Below are positions 39,328 through 47,666 of a stretch of DNA of 64,000 bases, one piece after another. This stretch comes from Macrococcus brunensis (GTDB lineage: Bacteria > Bacillota > Bacilli > Staphylococcales > Staphylococcaceae): NCBI RefSeq assembly GCF_004359615.1, contig NZ_SCWA01000003.1, forward strand, positions 62,001-126,000, given 5' to 3'. The position numbers and the translations under genes were made by a program. Positions within the stretch are counted from its first letter, which is position 1. Each line of letters begins with the position of its first letter. Below the pieces are notes generated by a model that made no database searches, was not told the DNA's origin, and saw only the letters and a program-made list of their open reading frames with translations.

Positions 39328-39868
39328 AGGCATCCTGCCCTTCTCCAAACAACTCATCGACTTATCAGCGGCAGCTGGAGATATAGTTGTCGATGCAACT
39401 TGTGGCAACGGAAACGATACCCTTTATCTTGCGGAAAAAGTATCAGAAAATGGCCATGTTTATGCATTCGATATCCAGGACGCTGCAATTCAGAACGCAA
39501 AAGAAAAAACGAAAGACTACTCTAATATCACTTTTATTCAGGACGGCCATGAACATGTCAGCAATTATGTCACTGACACAATCAGCTGCGCCATCTTCAA
39601 TCTTGGCTACTTGCCAAAAGGCGATAAATCAATTACCACGCTACCTGCAACGACCGTTGAAGCAATCAATGCGCTCTTTAAACTGCTCAAACCAGGTGGA
39701 ATGATTATATTGGTCATCTATCCTGGTCATGCAGAAGGACAGATTGAAAAAGAAGAAGTTTTGAAATTCCTTTATGAGTTCGATCAGGAGCTGGCACACA
39801 TCATTCAGTATGGCTTTATCAATCAGAAGAACAACCCACCCTTTATATGTGCAATAGAAAAACGGTAA
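39317..39868 (+). CDS. ytqB: SAM-dependent methyltransferase YtqB
   Basis: About 183 residues, class I methyltransferase with SAM motif VVDATCGNGNDTLYLAEKV and IFNLGYLPKGDKSI. The family is annotated rRNA methylase but the YtqA/YtqB pair is connected to tRNA wobble uridine modification (mnmM/ytqB reports); assignment by position and family. ATG at 39317 is preceded by AAGGTGG and overlaps the ytqA stop. Confidence 0.88.
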   Translation: MKLKGILPFSKQLIDLSAAAGDIVVDATCGNGNDTLYLAEKVSENGHVYAFDIQDAAIQNAKEKTKDYSNITFIQDGHEHVSNYVTDTISCAIFNLGYLPKGDKSITTLPATTVEAINALFKLLKPGGMIILVIYPGHAEGQIEKEEVLKFLYEFDQELAHIIQYGFINQKNNPPFICAIEKR

Positions 39869-39886
39869 GCAGCTGCTTACCGTTTT
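39859..39886. terminator. Terminator between ytqB and rot
   Basis: AAACGGTAAGC / GCTTACCGTTT stem with T5; usable from both sides. Confidence 0.88.
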
Positions 39887-40290
39887 TATTTACATATATT
39901 GAGAACCTGATCAAAATAATTCTTGAAATCATTCATATTATTCTTGATTGCTGAACACGCAACATTGACGATTTCTTCTTTATCAGATGTTCTTTCCTCA
40001 TTGTAATGAATGATGACCGTTCTCTCATCATTCGCAGGACGTTCTTTATAAATCCAGCCTTTCGCCACTAAATTATTAAAAAAGCGGGTCCGCTTATAAG
40101 GTTTAATATCCACATACTGATTCAGTCGTTTCATTGACATCGGGCCATTATCCCATAGTGCGACCATCGTCAAATACTCTTCTTTTGACAAATCAAATCG
40201 ATCAGATATAACATCGAAAATAGTATCGATTTCTTTCTGTAAATCATTTAGTGCGACCATATCACTGAGTTCATTTTTTTCGCGTGACAT
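39886..40290 (-). CDS. rot: Rot-like SarA/MarR family regulator
   Basis: A 134-residue winged-helix regulator. The block IKPYKRTRFFNNLVAKGWIYKERPANDERTVIIHYNE (about 62-98) is very similar to S. aureus Rot, repressor of toxins, and the gene is next to the lysophospholipase-like gene as in S. aureus. It probably acts as a dimer binding AT-rich DNA. The toxin targets known in S. aureus are not expected here, so its regulon is open. Start is the ATG of MSREKNEL, with a purine-rich site upstream. Confidence 0.85.
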   Translation of the reverse strand: MSREKNELSDMVALNDLQKEIDTIFDVISDRFDLSKEEYLTMVALWDNGPMSMKRLNQYVDIKPYKRTRFFNNLVAKGWIYKERPANDERTVIIHYNEERTSDKEEIVNVACSAIKNNMNDFKNYFDQVLNICK

Positions 40291-40334
40291 CTAATGCCCC
40301 CTGTCTAAGACAATATTAGCTTATTCTTACCCTT

Positions 40335-41132
40335 TTATTCAAGAATCAACCCTATATACTCGATTCTTTTATCCATAAAATCAACTATTTCTGTCAGTAC
40401 TTTTTCGTTTTCAGGTTCCTGGTGGAGTTCATGATAAAAGCCTGACCATTCCTTCACTTCACAAGCCATCTCGCGTTCAAATACCTTGATCTGCGATAAG
40501 TCTACGAGCCGGTCTTCCGTGCCGTAATGAAGCTGTATCGCAACCGGTTCAATCCGCTCCAGATTTTCCATCGTTTCCTTCATCGTCTCAATAATTGAAC
40601 GGTACCAGTGATAACTGACCTGACTCAGCATCAGAGAATCATTCTGTACTTCCGCTATCACATCTTCAGAACGAGTCAGCTGTGCATAATCTATCTTCAT
40701 ATCAAATTTGGCATCTTTAGATGTACCACCGAAACTAGAAGCAAAGAAGTTCTTCCGGGTCGTCGTTGTATGCTGAAAACCGAAGAGCGGCGACAATAAG
40801 ATGACACCTTCCAGCTTAAGTGTGATATGTTCCAGCAGATTAGTGATGATGAGTCCGCCGAGACCTGAACCAATGACGAAAACCGGCAGATAATATGATT
40901 CGGCGACATCTATCCAGTCAAGCACTGCTTCTCTGTAATCAGCGAAGGAATTGATATGCCCTTTTCTGACACGTGACGTCTGTCCCTGTCCAGGCAGGTC
41001 GCCCATGACAACATGGTAGCCTTGACGTCTTAACTGTGTAATCAGCCAGGCATAACGTCCGTGATGCTCCAATATACTATGGACGATGACCACAACACCT
41101 TTAGCTGTTTTTTTCGTTTCCCACTTCCACAT
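40335..41132 (-). CDS. Alpha/beta hydrolase, monoacylglycerol-lipase/lysophospholipase-like
   Basis: About 265 residues, serine hydrolase_4 family. Nucleophile region VIGSGLGGLI, oxyanion HS in VVIVHSILEHHGRYAW, GDLPGQGQTSRVRKG and late His (GFYHELHQEPE). Note that the nucleophile elbow reads GSGLGG, with Ser at the expected position. Likely acts on lysophospholipids or monoglycerides. Start MWKWETKK fits the family start, although the ribosome site is poor; a GTG four codons earlier is an alternative. Confidence 0.87.
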   Translation of the reverse strand: MWKWETKKTAKGVVVIVHSILEHHGRYAWLITQLRRQGYHVVMGDLPGQGQTSRVRKGHINSFADYREAVLDWIDVAESYYLPVFVIGSGLGGLIITNLLEHITLKLEGVILLSPLFGFQHTTTTRKNFFASSFGGTSKDAKFDMKIDYAQLTRSEDVIAEVQNDSLMLSQVSYHWYRSIIETMKETMENLERIEPVAIQLHYGTEDRLVDLSQIKVFEREMACEVKEWSGFYHELHQEPENEKVLTEIVDFMDKRIEYIGLILE

Positions 41133-41198
41133 AACTCTGCCCACTTTCCTCTTTCATGATAAAATTAATTATACCAAAAAAAGAAAGGGAGATTCATC

Positions 41199-41711
41199 AT
41201 GCTTGTGAACTATCAAGGACAACAACCCGAAATACATGAAACTTCTTTTATCGCACCAGGTGCTGTTGTAACAGGAAATGTTAAGATAGGTGAAGGCTCA
41301 TCTGTCTGGTACAACGCAGTCATCCGCGGCGATGTCAGTCCTGTCATTATCGGCAAAGAAAGTAACATACAGGACTTATGCTGCCTGCATCAGTCACCGA
41401 ATAAACCTCTGATCATTGAAGACCGTGTGACAATCGGCCATAAAGTCACGCTGCATTCTGCCATCATCAGAAATCATGCGCTGATCGGTATGGACTCCAC
41501 TGTGCTTGACGGCGCAGAAATCGGGGAATATGCATTTATCGGGGCAGGCTCTCTTGTCACACCAGGTACCAAAATACCGCCACGGACACTCGCATTTGGA
41601 CGCCCGGCACGAGTCGTCAGAGAACTGACGCCAGAAGATTATCAGGATATGGAACGTATCGTCCAGGAGTATGCTGATAAAGCACAAGTCTATAAAAAAG
41701 AACATCAATAA
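41199..41711 (+). CDS. ytoA: Gamma-carbonic-anhydrase-like hexapeptide protein
   Basis: A 170-residue left-handed beta helix of hexapeptide repeats (GAVVTGNVKIGEGSSVWYNAVIRGD) with His residues at the metal positions (LHQSPNKP, IGHKVTLHS). Trimeric gamma-CA-like proteins bind zinc or iron; activity is not certain. Start after AAAGGGAG. Ends at a terminator shared with the convergent membrane protein gene. Confidence 0.9.
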   Translation: MLVNYQGQQPEIHETSFIAPGAVVTGNVKIGEGSSVWYNAVIRGDVSPVIIGKESNIQDLCCLHQSPNKPLIIEDRVTIGHKVTLHSAIIRNHALIGMDSTVLDGAEIGEYAFIGAGSLVTPGTKIPPRTLAFGRPARVVRELTPEDYQDMERIVQEYADKAQVYKKEHQ

Positions 41712-41746
41712 AAAAACGGTATCGCTTAAGCGATACCGAATTTTTT
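41711..41746. terminator. Bidirectional terminator
   Basis: CGGTATCGCTT / AAGCGATACCG stem flanked by A6 and T6. Confidence 0.9.
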
Positions 41747-42061
41747 ATGCATAACTGGCAGACCAGCTAATAAGAAACTGAATACAAATTCATAGAACAT
41801 AGAGAAAGTATTCGAGAAGAAGAATGCCACGTTCTGTCCGAGAATAGTACCAATGCCTTGATCTCCAAATAAGAAGTTAACATCGATTGCATTATCAATG
41901 ATGTTGAGAAGGATAATGACTAACGCCATTGTCCATGCTTTTTTAGTCACGATTGCGACGAGAACTGCAATAATGGTAATCACAATCGGTTCAAAAATAA
42001 AAAGTTGTAAAAACGGATCAATTTCATGCCCGAAAATGTAGAACGCCATATCTTTAAACAT
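41726..42061 (-). CDS. Small polytopic membrane protein, unknown
   Basis: A 111-residue protein of three to four hydrophobic helices (FEPIVITIIAVLVAIVTKKAWTMALVIILLNIIDNAIDV, AFFFSNTFSMFYEFVFSFLLAG). No motif is recognised. Start after AAGAGGTG. It ends in the shared terminator and stands alone between ytoA and pnuC. Confidence 0.7.
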   Translation of the reverse strand: MFKDMAFYIFGHEIDPFLQLFIFEPIVITIIAVLVAIVTKKAWTMALVIILLNIIDNAIDVNFLFGDQGIGTILGQNVAFFFSNTFSMFYEFVFSFLLAGLPVMHKKFGIA

Positions 42062-42168
42062 AGATACACCTCTTTAGATTATTCATTAAGATATATCTAT
42101 TCTATCATCCTGTCAGAAGGAAAATTATTAAGAGTTTTTAAAGAATATTGTTCCACCTTTACAATAAA

Positions 42169-42918
42169 TTAATATTTCTCAGTAACCTGCACATCCTGTA
42201 GTTTTTTCCAATAGTAGTAACCGTAGACACTATTGATCAGGAAAGCAACCCACATGGTGACAGCTGATAAACCTTCAAATGTCAGTTTATCATTTTGCAA
42301 CATCAGTCTTGCCCATAGGAAGATAGACACCATATTAATGACAATCCATAATATCCACTGTTCTTTATAACGTAGCGTCATAAGGGTCTGTGCGACTAAA
42401 CTAAGACCTACAGATAAAGCATCGACAAATGGTTGCTTTGCTTCTGTAAAGTTATCAAGATAATAACCTGTTCCTACATAAACCAGTGCGGTCACTGCAA
42501 TTGTAATCAGCCAGCCGCGAATACTCAGTCCTCGAGAATCAACTTCCTGAACATCCGGATCATCTGTATGATGATCACTATGCATGTTCTTCAGCCAAGC
42601 ATAGAGGCCGATGAACTGAAAAATCCCAAATACAACTTGAAGACTTACTTCTCCGAAGAGAAAACTTTTATAGCTGACATAACCATAGGTTGCTGCCTGA
42701 ATAACCCCGTAGAAGAAAGTACTCAATCGTCCTTTAGCCGACATGATGACACATGCAACACCCGAGATACTTGAAATGGCAGAAATAACGCTAAGGGTAT
42801 TAAAAGCTTCACCATTATTCCAGAAATAGACAAGGATAAAAATCTGTGCTATTAGAATGAATGCAAATAACACCTTCTCATACGTCGTAAATCCTTTAAA
42901 GTCTTTTACTAGAAACAT
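42169..42918 (-). CDS. pnuC: Nicotinamide riboside transporter PnuC
   Basis: A 249-residue membrane protein of about seven helices with the PnuC core (FFYGVIQAATYGYVSYKSFLFGEVSLQVVFGIFQFIGLYAW and VDALSVGLSLVAQTLMTLRYKEQWILWI). It facilitates nicotinamide riboside uptake, which the adjacent NadR kinase traps by phosphorylation. Its ATG overlaps the nadR stop (TGATG), so translation is coupled. Confidence 0.93.
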   Translation of the reverse strand: MFLVKDFKGFTTYEKVLFAFILIAQIFILVYFWNNGEAFNTLSVISAISSISGVACVIMSAKGRLSTFFYGVIQAATYGYVSYKSFLFGEVSLQVVFGIFQFIGLYAWLKNMHSDHHTDDPDVQEVDSRGLSIRGWLITIAVTALVYVGTGYYLDNFTEAKQPFVDALSVGLSLVAQTLMTLRYKEQWILWIVINMVSIFLWARLMLQNDKLTFEGLSAVTMWVAFLINSVYGYYYWKKLQDVQVTEKY

Positions 42919-44000
42919 CAGTTATCTTTCCCTTCCGCCAGCAGCTCATCGACCAGGCGATGTGCTTCTTCGTATTTTTCCTGGAAGCTTTCGCCTTGCA
43001 GCACAACGGTCTTTTCCATGAGCCCGTGCTGCTCCAGTTCATCCAAAAACATCTGATGCATTTTATTGCGTGAATCTGTGTCTGCCTGCGACATATCACG
43101 GAAGCCATCATTAACATATGTGGTCGTCGGTGGAAGCAGGAGAATCAGGGCCCATGTCTGCTGCGAAATATAGAAATCAAAGACGGGTGCGATTTTTGCA
43201 TAGTCTTCATCAGACAGATAAATCTTAGAATATAGTTTTGTCGTCATCACATCTGTATCCGCAAAGAAGACTTTTCGTGTACCCGGTGAATGTATATGTT
43301 TACGGTTCACTTCATACTGTCCGATACCGATTGCCTGCAGGTCTTTAATATCCAGTTCATCATCTTTAACCTGACGTTCCGTCTGATATTCACGTGAATA
43401 TTCAAGAGAATAAGAAGTGGAATATCTACGTGCCAGGTCACGCGTCAATGTGGTTTTACCGGTACTTGCCGTCCCGATAATCAGTACATTCTGCACAAAG
43501 AATCTTCTGAACGGACGTGTAACATAATCCCAGTTAAAAATCGGGTTTTCACGGATAGATGTGCCGCTGATACCCGTAATACGTCTGTCAACACGTGTAA
43601 TGACGATATCGCGCTCCGGCCATTTCGCTTTAAAGTAAGTGTTCAGCGGTTCGATGTACTCATCCTCACCTACATAGAAAGTGACCGAATTAAATTCACC
43701 GCCCCCTTCTGAAATATGGGCTGCCAGCAGTTCCAGCCAGGGCTGCCAGCCGGCCGGATACTTCGGAATATAAGTCTCATCCAGTTTTCTGACCGTTACG
43801 TTATCATCATCTTTCAGCAATTCGCGCATAGACTTCGTACGATTGACGAGACTCATGCCTGCCAGGTCTCCTCGGTCACCGTCATAGCCAGATACGATGA
43901 CAACAGCACGTCTATTCTCCCGTTTTGCCCTGACTATCTGCTCGAAATGACCCACATGGCAGGGTGCAAAGGTACCAAAGTAAACACCTAAATCTCTCAT
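42918..44000 (-). CDS. nadR: NadR-type NMN adenylyltransferase / ribosylnicotinamide kinase
   Basis: A 360-residue two-domain enzyme without the N-terminal DNA-binding domain found in enterobacteria. Residues about 1-165 are the nucleotidyltransferase (YFGTFAPCHVGHFEQI, HxGH motif; GISGTSIRENP). Residues about 170-360 are the kinase with P-loop IIGTASTGKTTLTRDLA and ADTDVMTTKLY. It phosphorylates nicotinamide riboside and adenylates NMN to NAD. First gene of the pnuC pair; start after GGAGCAAGATC. Confidence 0.9.
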   Translation of the reverse strand: MRDLGVYFGTFAPCHVGHFEQIVRAKRENRRAVVIVSGYDGDRGDLAGMSLVNRTKSMRELLKDDDNVTVRKLDETYIPKYPAGWQPWLELLAAHISEGGGEFNSVTFYVGEDEYIEPLNTYFKAKWPERDIVITRVDRRITGISGTSIRENPIFNWDYVTRPFRRFFVQNVLIIGTASTGKTTLTRDLARRYSTSYSLEYSREYQTERQVKDDELDIKDLQAIGIGQYEVNRKHIHSPGTRKVFFADTDVMTTKLYSKIYLSDEDYAKIAPVFDFYISQQTWALILLLPPTTTYVNDGFRDMSQADTDSRNKMHQMFLDELEQHGLMEKTVVLQGESFQEKYEEAHRLVDELLAEGKDN

Positions 44001-44072
44001 GATCTTGCTCCTTCATCTTTTTTTACATTATACATGAATAAAGCGCTTACTGATGAAAAAGTAAATATTTAA

Positions 44073-44102
44073 TTTACAATTCTTTAAACGTTTCTTTATA
44101 TT
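44073..44102 (+). promoter_or_regulatory. Promoter of the 42-residue peptide gene
   Basis: TTTACA, 18 bp, TATATT. A palindrome-like AAAGCGCTTAC lies about 30 bp further upstream and resembles half of a cre box. Confidence 0.5.
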
Positions 44103-44144
44103 AGAAGGATAAAATGATAATGAAGAGAATAGCAGGAGGCCGTT

Positions 44145-44273
44145 ATGCACTTTATTAAAAAAATGATTATTATACTCTGTTTGATTAATGTCCTTCCACA
44201 AGTTATCGATATCAGTGCCCAGCCTCTAGACAGTAAAATCATCGCTGATAAAAGTGTCCAATCCGAGGATTAG
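44145..44273 (+). CDS. 42-residue secreted-peptide-like small ORF
   Basis: Starts MHFIKKMIIILCLINVLPQV: two lysines followed by a hydrophobic stretch, then ISAQPLDSKII and an acidic end (SVQSED). This is the build of a short exported peptide: signal sequence with possible cleavage near ISA. GGAGG lies 6 nt before the ATG, a promoter precedes it and a terminator overlaps its 3' end, so it appears to be an independent unit of about 180 nt between nadR and proline dehydrogenase. No family is recognised. Confidence 0.55.
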   Translation: MHFIKKMIIILCLINVLPQVIDISAQPLDSKIIADKSVQSED

Positions 44274-44287
44274 GCACTTATTTTTTA
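44252..44287 (+). terminator. Terminator of the small peptide gene
   Basis: AAGTGTCCAATC / GATTAGGCACTT stem (one mismatch, one wobble) with a T6 run; it includes the stop codon. Confidence 0.7.
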
Positions 44288-44338
44288 TGTCTTTGAGTCT
44301 AATGAGTAATTTTATACAAAATAACTAGCTCACTTAAA

Positions 44339-44376
44339 AAGAAAACGCTTAACTTTTTGAATATTTGTAGTAAAAT
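44339..44376 (+). promoter_or_regulatory. Proline dehydrogenase promoter with overlapping cre-like box
   Basis: TTAACT (44349-44354), 16 bp, TAAAAT (44371-44376). AAGAAAACGCTTAACT (44339-44354) carries the cre core AAAACGCTTA and covers the -35, so CcpA could repress the gene. The box departs from consensus at the 3' end. Confidence 0.45.
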
Positions 44377-44413
44377 ATATTAAGTTATATGAAAACACTA
44401 GGAGGTTTATAGC

Positions 44414-45406
44414 ATGGGTTTAACAAGAGATTTCTTTATCATGTTAAGCGAGAATCAGACATTGAATGCGGCAGCAAAAAAATATGGTCTGACACTCGGT
44501 GCAAATAAAGTCGTAGCGGGTGTCGATATCCCATCTACTATCGAAGCAATTAAAGAATTAAATCGTAAAGGCATCACAGCGACTGTTGATAACTTAGGAG
44601 AGTTTGTATTTTCTAAGGAAGAAGCAACAAAAGCTAAGGAAGAGATCATCGCTATGATCAAAGCGATCGACAATGCCGGCGTCAAAGCGCATATGTCGAT
44701 TAAATTAACACAGATCGGTCTAGATGTAGATAAAGAATTCTGCTACGAAAACGTACGTGAAATTCTGATGGCTGCTTATCAGCACGGTAACATGCATATC
44801 AACATGGATACTGAAGATTACAATCATACCGTACAGACTTTTGAAATTCTTGACCGTTTAAAAGGTGAATTCAAAAATGTCGGTACTGTGATTCAGGCTT
44901 ACCTCTTCCGCGCAACTGATGAGATCGAGAAATACAAAGATGTGCGTCTTCGTCTTGTAAAAGGTGCTTATAAGGAAAGTCCTGAAGTGGCTTATCAGAC
45001 AAAAGAAGATATCGACGAGAACTACATCAAGTTGATCGAGCAGCGTCTTCTGAGTGCTAAAGCGATGACTTCTATCGCGACTCATGATCATAACATCATC
45101 AATCACGTAAAGAAATTCATCAATCAGCATAACTTAAACAAAGACCTGATTGAATTCCAGATGCTGTACGGCTTCCGTACTGAGCTGCAGGAAGAAATCG
45201 CGAAACAAGGCTATCAGTTCTGTGTCTATGTGCCATTTGGTCAGGACTGGTATGGTTACTTCGTCCGTCGTTTAGCAGAACGCCCTCAGAACTTACAGCT
45301 TGTGACGAAGTCTATCTTTACACCGCAAGTTAATAAAAACATCGCAATTGGTGCAGGTGCTGTGGCTGCGATTTCAGCAATAGCATTACTCGCAAAACGT
45401 AAATAA
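44414..45406 (+). CDS. Proline dehydrogenase
   Basis: A 330-residue monofunctional FAD enzyme that oxidises L-proline to pyrroline-5-carboxylate at the membrane. Core motifs: HMSIKLTQIGL, NMHINMDTEDYNHT, RLVKGAYKE, ATHDHNII, QMLYGF and YVPFGQDWYGYFVRRLAERPQN. A hydrophobic stretch near the C-terminus (IAIGAGAVAAISAIALLA) may aid membrane contact. Start ATG follows AGGAGG. Same neighbourhood as in S. aureus. Confidence 0.96.
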   Translation: MGLTRDFFIMLSENQTLNAAAKKYGLTLGANKVVAGVDIPSTIEAIKELNRKGITATVDNLGEFVFSKEEATKAKEEIIAMIKAIDNAGVKAHMSIKLTQIGLDVDKEFCYENVREILMAAYQHGNMHINMDTEDYNHTVQTFEILDRLKGEFKNVGTVIQAYLFRATDEIEKYKDVRLRLVKGAYKESPEVAYQTKEDIDENYIKLIEQRLLSAKAMTSIATHDHNIINHVKKFINQHNLNKDLIEFQMLYGFRTELQEEIAKQGYQFCVYVPFGQDWYGYFVRRLAERPQNLQLVTKSIFTPQVNKNIAIGAGAVAAISAIALLAKRK

Positions 45407-45410
45407 TAAA

Positions 45411-45448
45411 GAAAACTCGGATGTCTGCTGACATCCGAGTTTTTTTAT
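45411..45448. terminator. Terminator between proline dehydrogenase and ribH
   Basis: AAACTCGGATGTC / GACATCCGAGTTT stem with T7. Confidence 0.9.
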
Positions 45449-45900
45449 ATCATTTTATTTAAGTTGGCCATCTCAATTGCAGCAACTGCGACTTCGCCAC
45501 CTTTATTGCCTGCTTTAGTACCGGCACGTTCAATCGCCTGTTCAATTGTTTCTGTCGTCAGGACACCGAAGATAACGGGAATCCCGAATTCATTGGCTTT
45601 AGACACACCTTTTGCTACTTCATTGCAGACATAGTCATAATGAGTGGTTGCACCGCGGATGACGCAGCCCAGTGTAATGATGGCATCGTATTTACCCTGT
45701 TTCGCCAGTTTCTGTGCGATAAATGGAATCTCAAATGCGCCAGGCACCAGCAGCTGGTCGATACTTTCTTCTTCAACACCATGACGGATTAATGTATCCA
45801 CTGCACCTTCTACTAAGCGGTCTGTAATAAAATGATTGAATCTAGAAGCGACAATCGCAATTTTAAGTCCTTGTCCTGTTACTTTCGCATCATATTTCAT
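45445..45900 (-). CDS. ribH: 6,7-dimethyl-8-ribityllumazine synthase
   Basis: A 151-residue enzyme condensing the RibB product with the pyrimidine intermediate. Motifs: [59 protein letters not shown]. It assembles as a capsid-like shell in the family. ATG overlaps the end of ribBA. Confidence 0.97.
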   Translation of the reverse strand: MKYDAKVTGQGLKIAIVASRFNHFITDRLVEGAVDTLIRHGVEEESIDQLLVPGAFEIPFIAQKLAKQGKYDAIITLGCVIRGATTHYDYVCNEVAKGVSKANEFGIPVIFGVLTTETIEQAIERAGTKAGNKGGEVAVAAIEMANLNKMI

Positions 45901-47081
45901 ATTAAATTCTCCTCCAGTAAATGTCCTAATTTTTCTTTTTTTGTTGCTAAATAATGACTGTTGTCCGGGTTGCTTGAAAACTGATGGGGAATACGCACTC
46001 TGACGTCAATGCCGTAGTCTCTTAAACCATCAATTTTGCGCGGATTATTGGTGATAAGATTGACAGATGGAATGCCGAGGTCGCGGAGTATGGCAGCAGC
46101 GACACCATAGTCACGAAGATCTGCATCAAAACCGAGTGCCGCGTTTGCCTCAACTGTGTCGAGACCCTTTTCTATTTTTTCATATGCTTTCAGTTTGTTG
46201 ATCAAACCGATGCCGCGCCCTTCTTGTCTTAAATATATGAGCAGGCCACCGTGCGCATCGATATGGCGAAGTCCGTTCTCGAGCTGGGTACCACAGTCAC
46301 AACGTCTTGAATGGAAGACATCGCCTGTCAAGCATTCAGAATGTAAACGGATGTCGGGCACACCTTCGTAAGGTTTCATGTAGACGACATGGTCTTTATC
46401 ACTGTAGATTTCACTATAGCCGTATACCGTGAAGTGTCCGAAATCTGTCGGCATATCAACGACTGCTTCTCGCTTGACGAGTGCTTCCTGTTGTTTACGA
46501 TAATGAACCAGCGCTTCTATAGTGATCATCTTCAGGTCATGCTTCTCTTTAAACTGGACGAGATCATCGCGTCTTGCCATCGTCCCGTCCGTCTTGATGA
46601 TTTCACAGATAATACCTGTTTTTTTAGCGCCACATAGCCCGGCGAGGTCAACACAGGCTTCTGTATGTCCCTGTCTTTCCAGTACACCACCGTCTTTCGC
46701 GATGAGCGGAAAAATATGGCCGGGTGAATTAAAGCAGCGGCTGTCTTCGCCCAGTAGTGCACGGACTGTATCAAAACGCTCCTGCACACTGATGCCTGTT
46801 GTAGATGACACATGGTCGATACTGATGGTAAAAGCTGTACCGTGCGGATCATCATTACGTGCAGTCATCGGTGTCAGATTAAAACGTTCAGCCAGTTCAC
46901 GTGATAAAGGCGCGCAGACGAGACCCCGTGCTTCTGAAATCATCAAATTGAGAACATCAGGCGCTGCAAACTCTGTAACAGCGACTAAATCCCCTTCGTT
47001 TTCTCTGTCTTCTGAATCGACAACAATCACCGGTTTACCCGCCTTCAGATCGATAAGTGCTTCTTCTATTGTGCTGAACAT
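45897..47081 (-). CDS. ribBA: Bifunctional DHBP synthase / GTP cyclohydrolase II
   Basis: A 394-residue fusion. The N-terminal RibB half (about 1-200: [34 protein letters not shown]) makes dihydroxybutanone phosphate. The C-terminal RibA half has the zinc cysteines [17 protein letters not shown] and [12 protein letters not shown]. Together these open both branches of riboflavin synthesis. Overlaps ribE by 16 nt. Confidence 0.97.
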   Translation of the reverse strand: MFSTIEEALIDLKAGKPVIVVDSEDRENEGDLVAVTEFAAPDVLNLMISEARGLVCAPLSRELAERFNLTPMTARNDDPHGTAFTISIDHVSSTTGISVQERFDTVRALLGEDSRCFNSPGHIFPLIAKDGGVLERQGHTEACVDLAGLCGAKKTGIICEIIKTDGTMARRDDLVQFKEKHDLKMITIEALVHYRKQQEALVKREAVVDMPTDFGHFTVYGYSEIYSDKDHVVYMKPYEGVPDIRLHSECLTGDVFHSRRCDCGTQLENGLRHIDAHGGLLIYLRQEGRGIGLINKLKAYEKIEKGLDTVEANAALGFDADLRDYGVAAAILRDLGIPSVNLITNNPRKIDGLRDYGIDVRVRIPHQFSSNPDNSHYLATKKEKLGHLLEENLI

Positions 47082-47665
47082 GCGAGCGCCTCCTGTCTGA
47101 CAATATATTTGCCGAGCATATCAAACTCGAGATGAACCGTGTCGCCCGGTTTGAGGGACATCAGTTTAGTCGCTTCCTGTGTCTCCGGGATCAACTGTAT
47201 CTCAAAGTAATTCGCGTTCAATTCAAAGATGGTCAGTGACGTGCCATCGACTGCGATGGAGCCTTTTGGAATGACATATTTCTGGTCATTTTTATCCAGG
47301 CTGATGTGATAGACGATAGCATTCCCTTTAGACAGTTTACGCAGCACTTTGCCTGTGTTATCCACGTGACCTGAGACGAAATGACCGCCGAGACGTGTCG
47401 TCGGCAGGAGTGCACGCTCTAAATTGACTTGATAACCGGCGCTCACTGCCTTGAATTTTGTACGGTCTGATGTGCCGATGATGACATCCACATCAAAGGA
47501 CTGAGGTGTAAAAGAAGTCACTGTCAGACACGTGCCATCGACTGCGATTGAGTCACCTACCTTAATATCTTCAAGTATTTTCTTACAGCGGATCGTCATT
47601 TTAAGTGCACCTTGCTGCTTGATGCGTTCTATCGTACCTACTTCTTCAATTAAACCTGTAAACAT
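47066..47665 (-). CDS. ribE: Riboflavin synthase, alpha chain
   Basis: A 199-residue enzyme of two lumazine-binding repeats (MFTGLIEEVGTIERI and LGGHFVSGHVDNTGKV; GDSIAVDGTCLTV and GSIAVDGTSLTI). It dismutates two lumazines to riboflavin. Preceded by AAAGGGGCAG and 1 nt from ribD. Confidence 0.97.
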   Translation of the reverse strand: MFTGLIEEVGTIERIKQQGALKMTIRCKKILEDIKVGDSIAVDGTCLTVTSFTPQSFDVDVIIGTSDRTKFKAVSAGYQVNLERALLPTTRLGGHFVSGHVDNTGKVLRKLSKGNAIVYHISLDKNDQKYVIPKGSIAVDGTSLTIFELNANYFEIQLIPETQEATKLMSLKPGDTVHLEFDMLGKYIVRQEALACSAQ

Positions 47666-47666
47666 C

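Noticed and set aside
44037-44050. cre box upstream of the small peptide gene
   Set aside because: Only the core AAAGCGCTTAC matches; three consensus positions fail.
46522-47100. Plus-strand 192-codon ORF opposite ribBA
   Set aside because: Antisense to a fully conserved enzyme gene, serine-rich and without a ribosome site.
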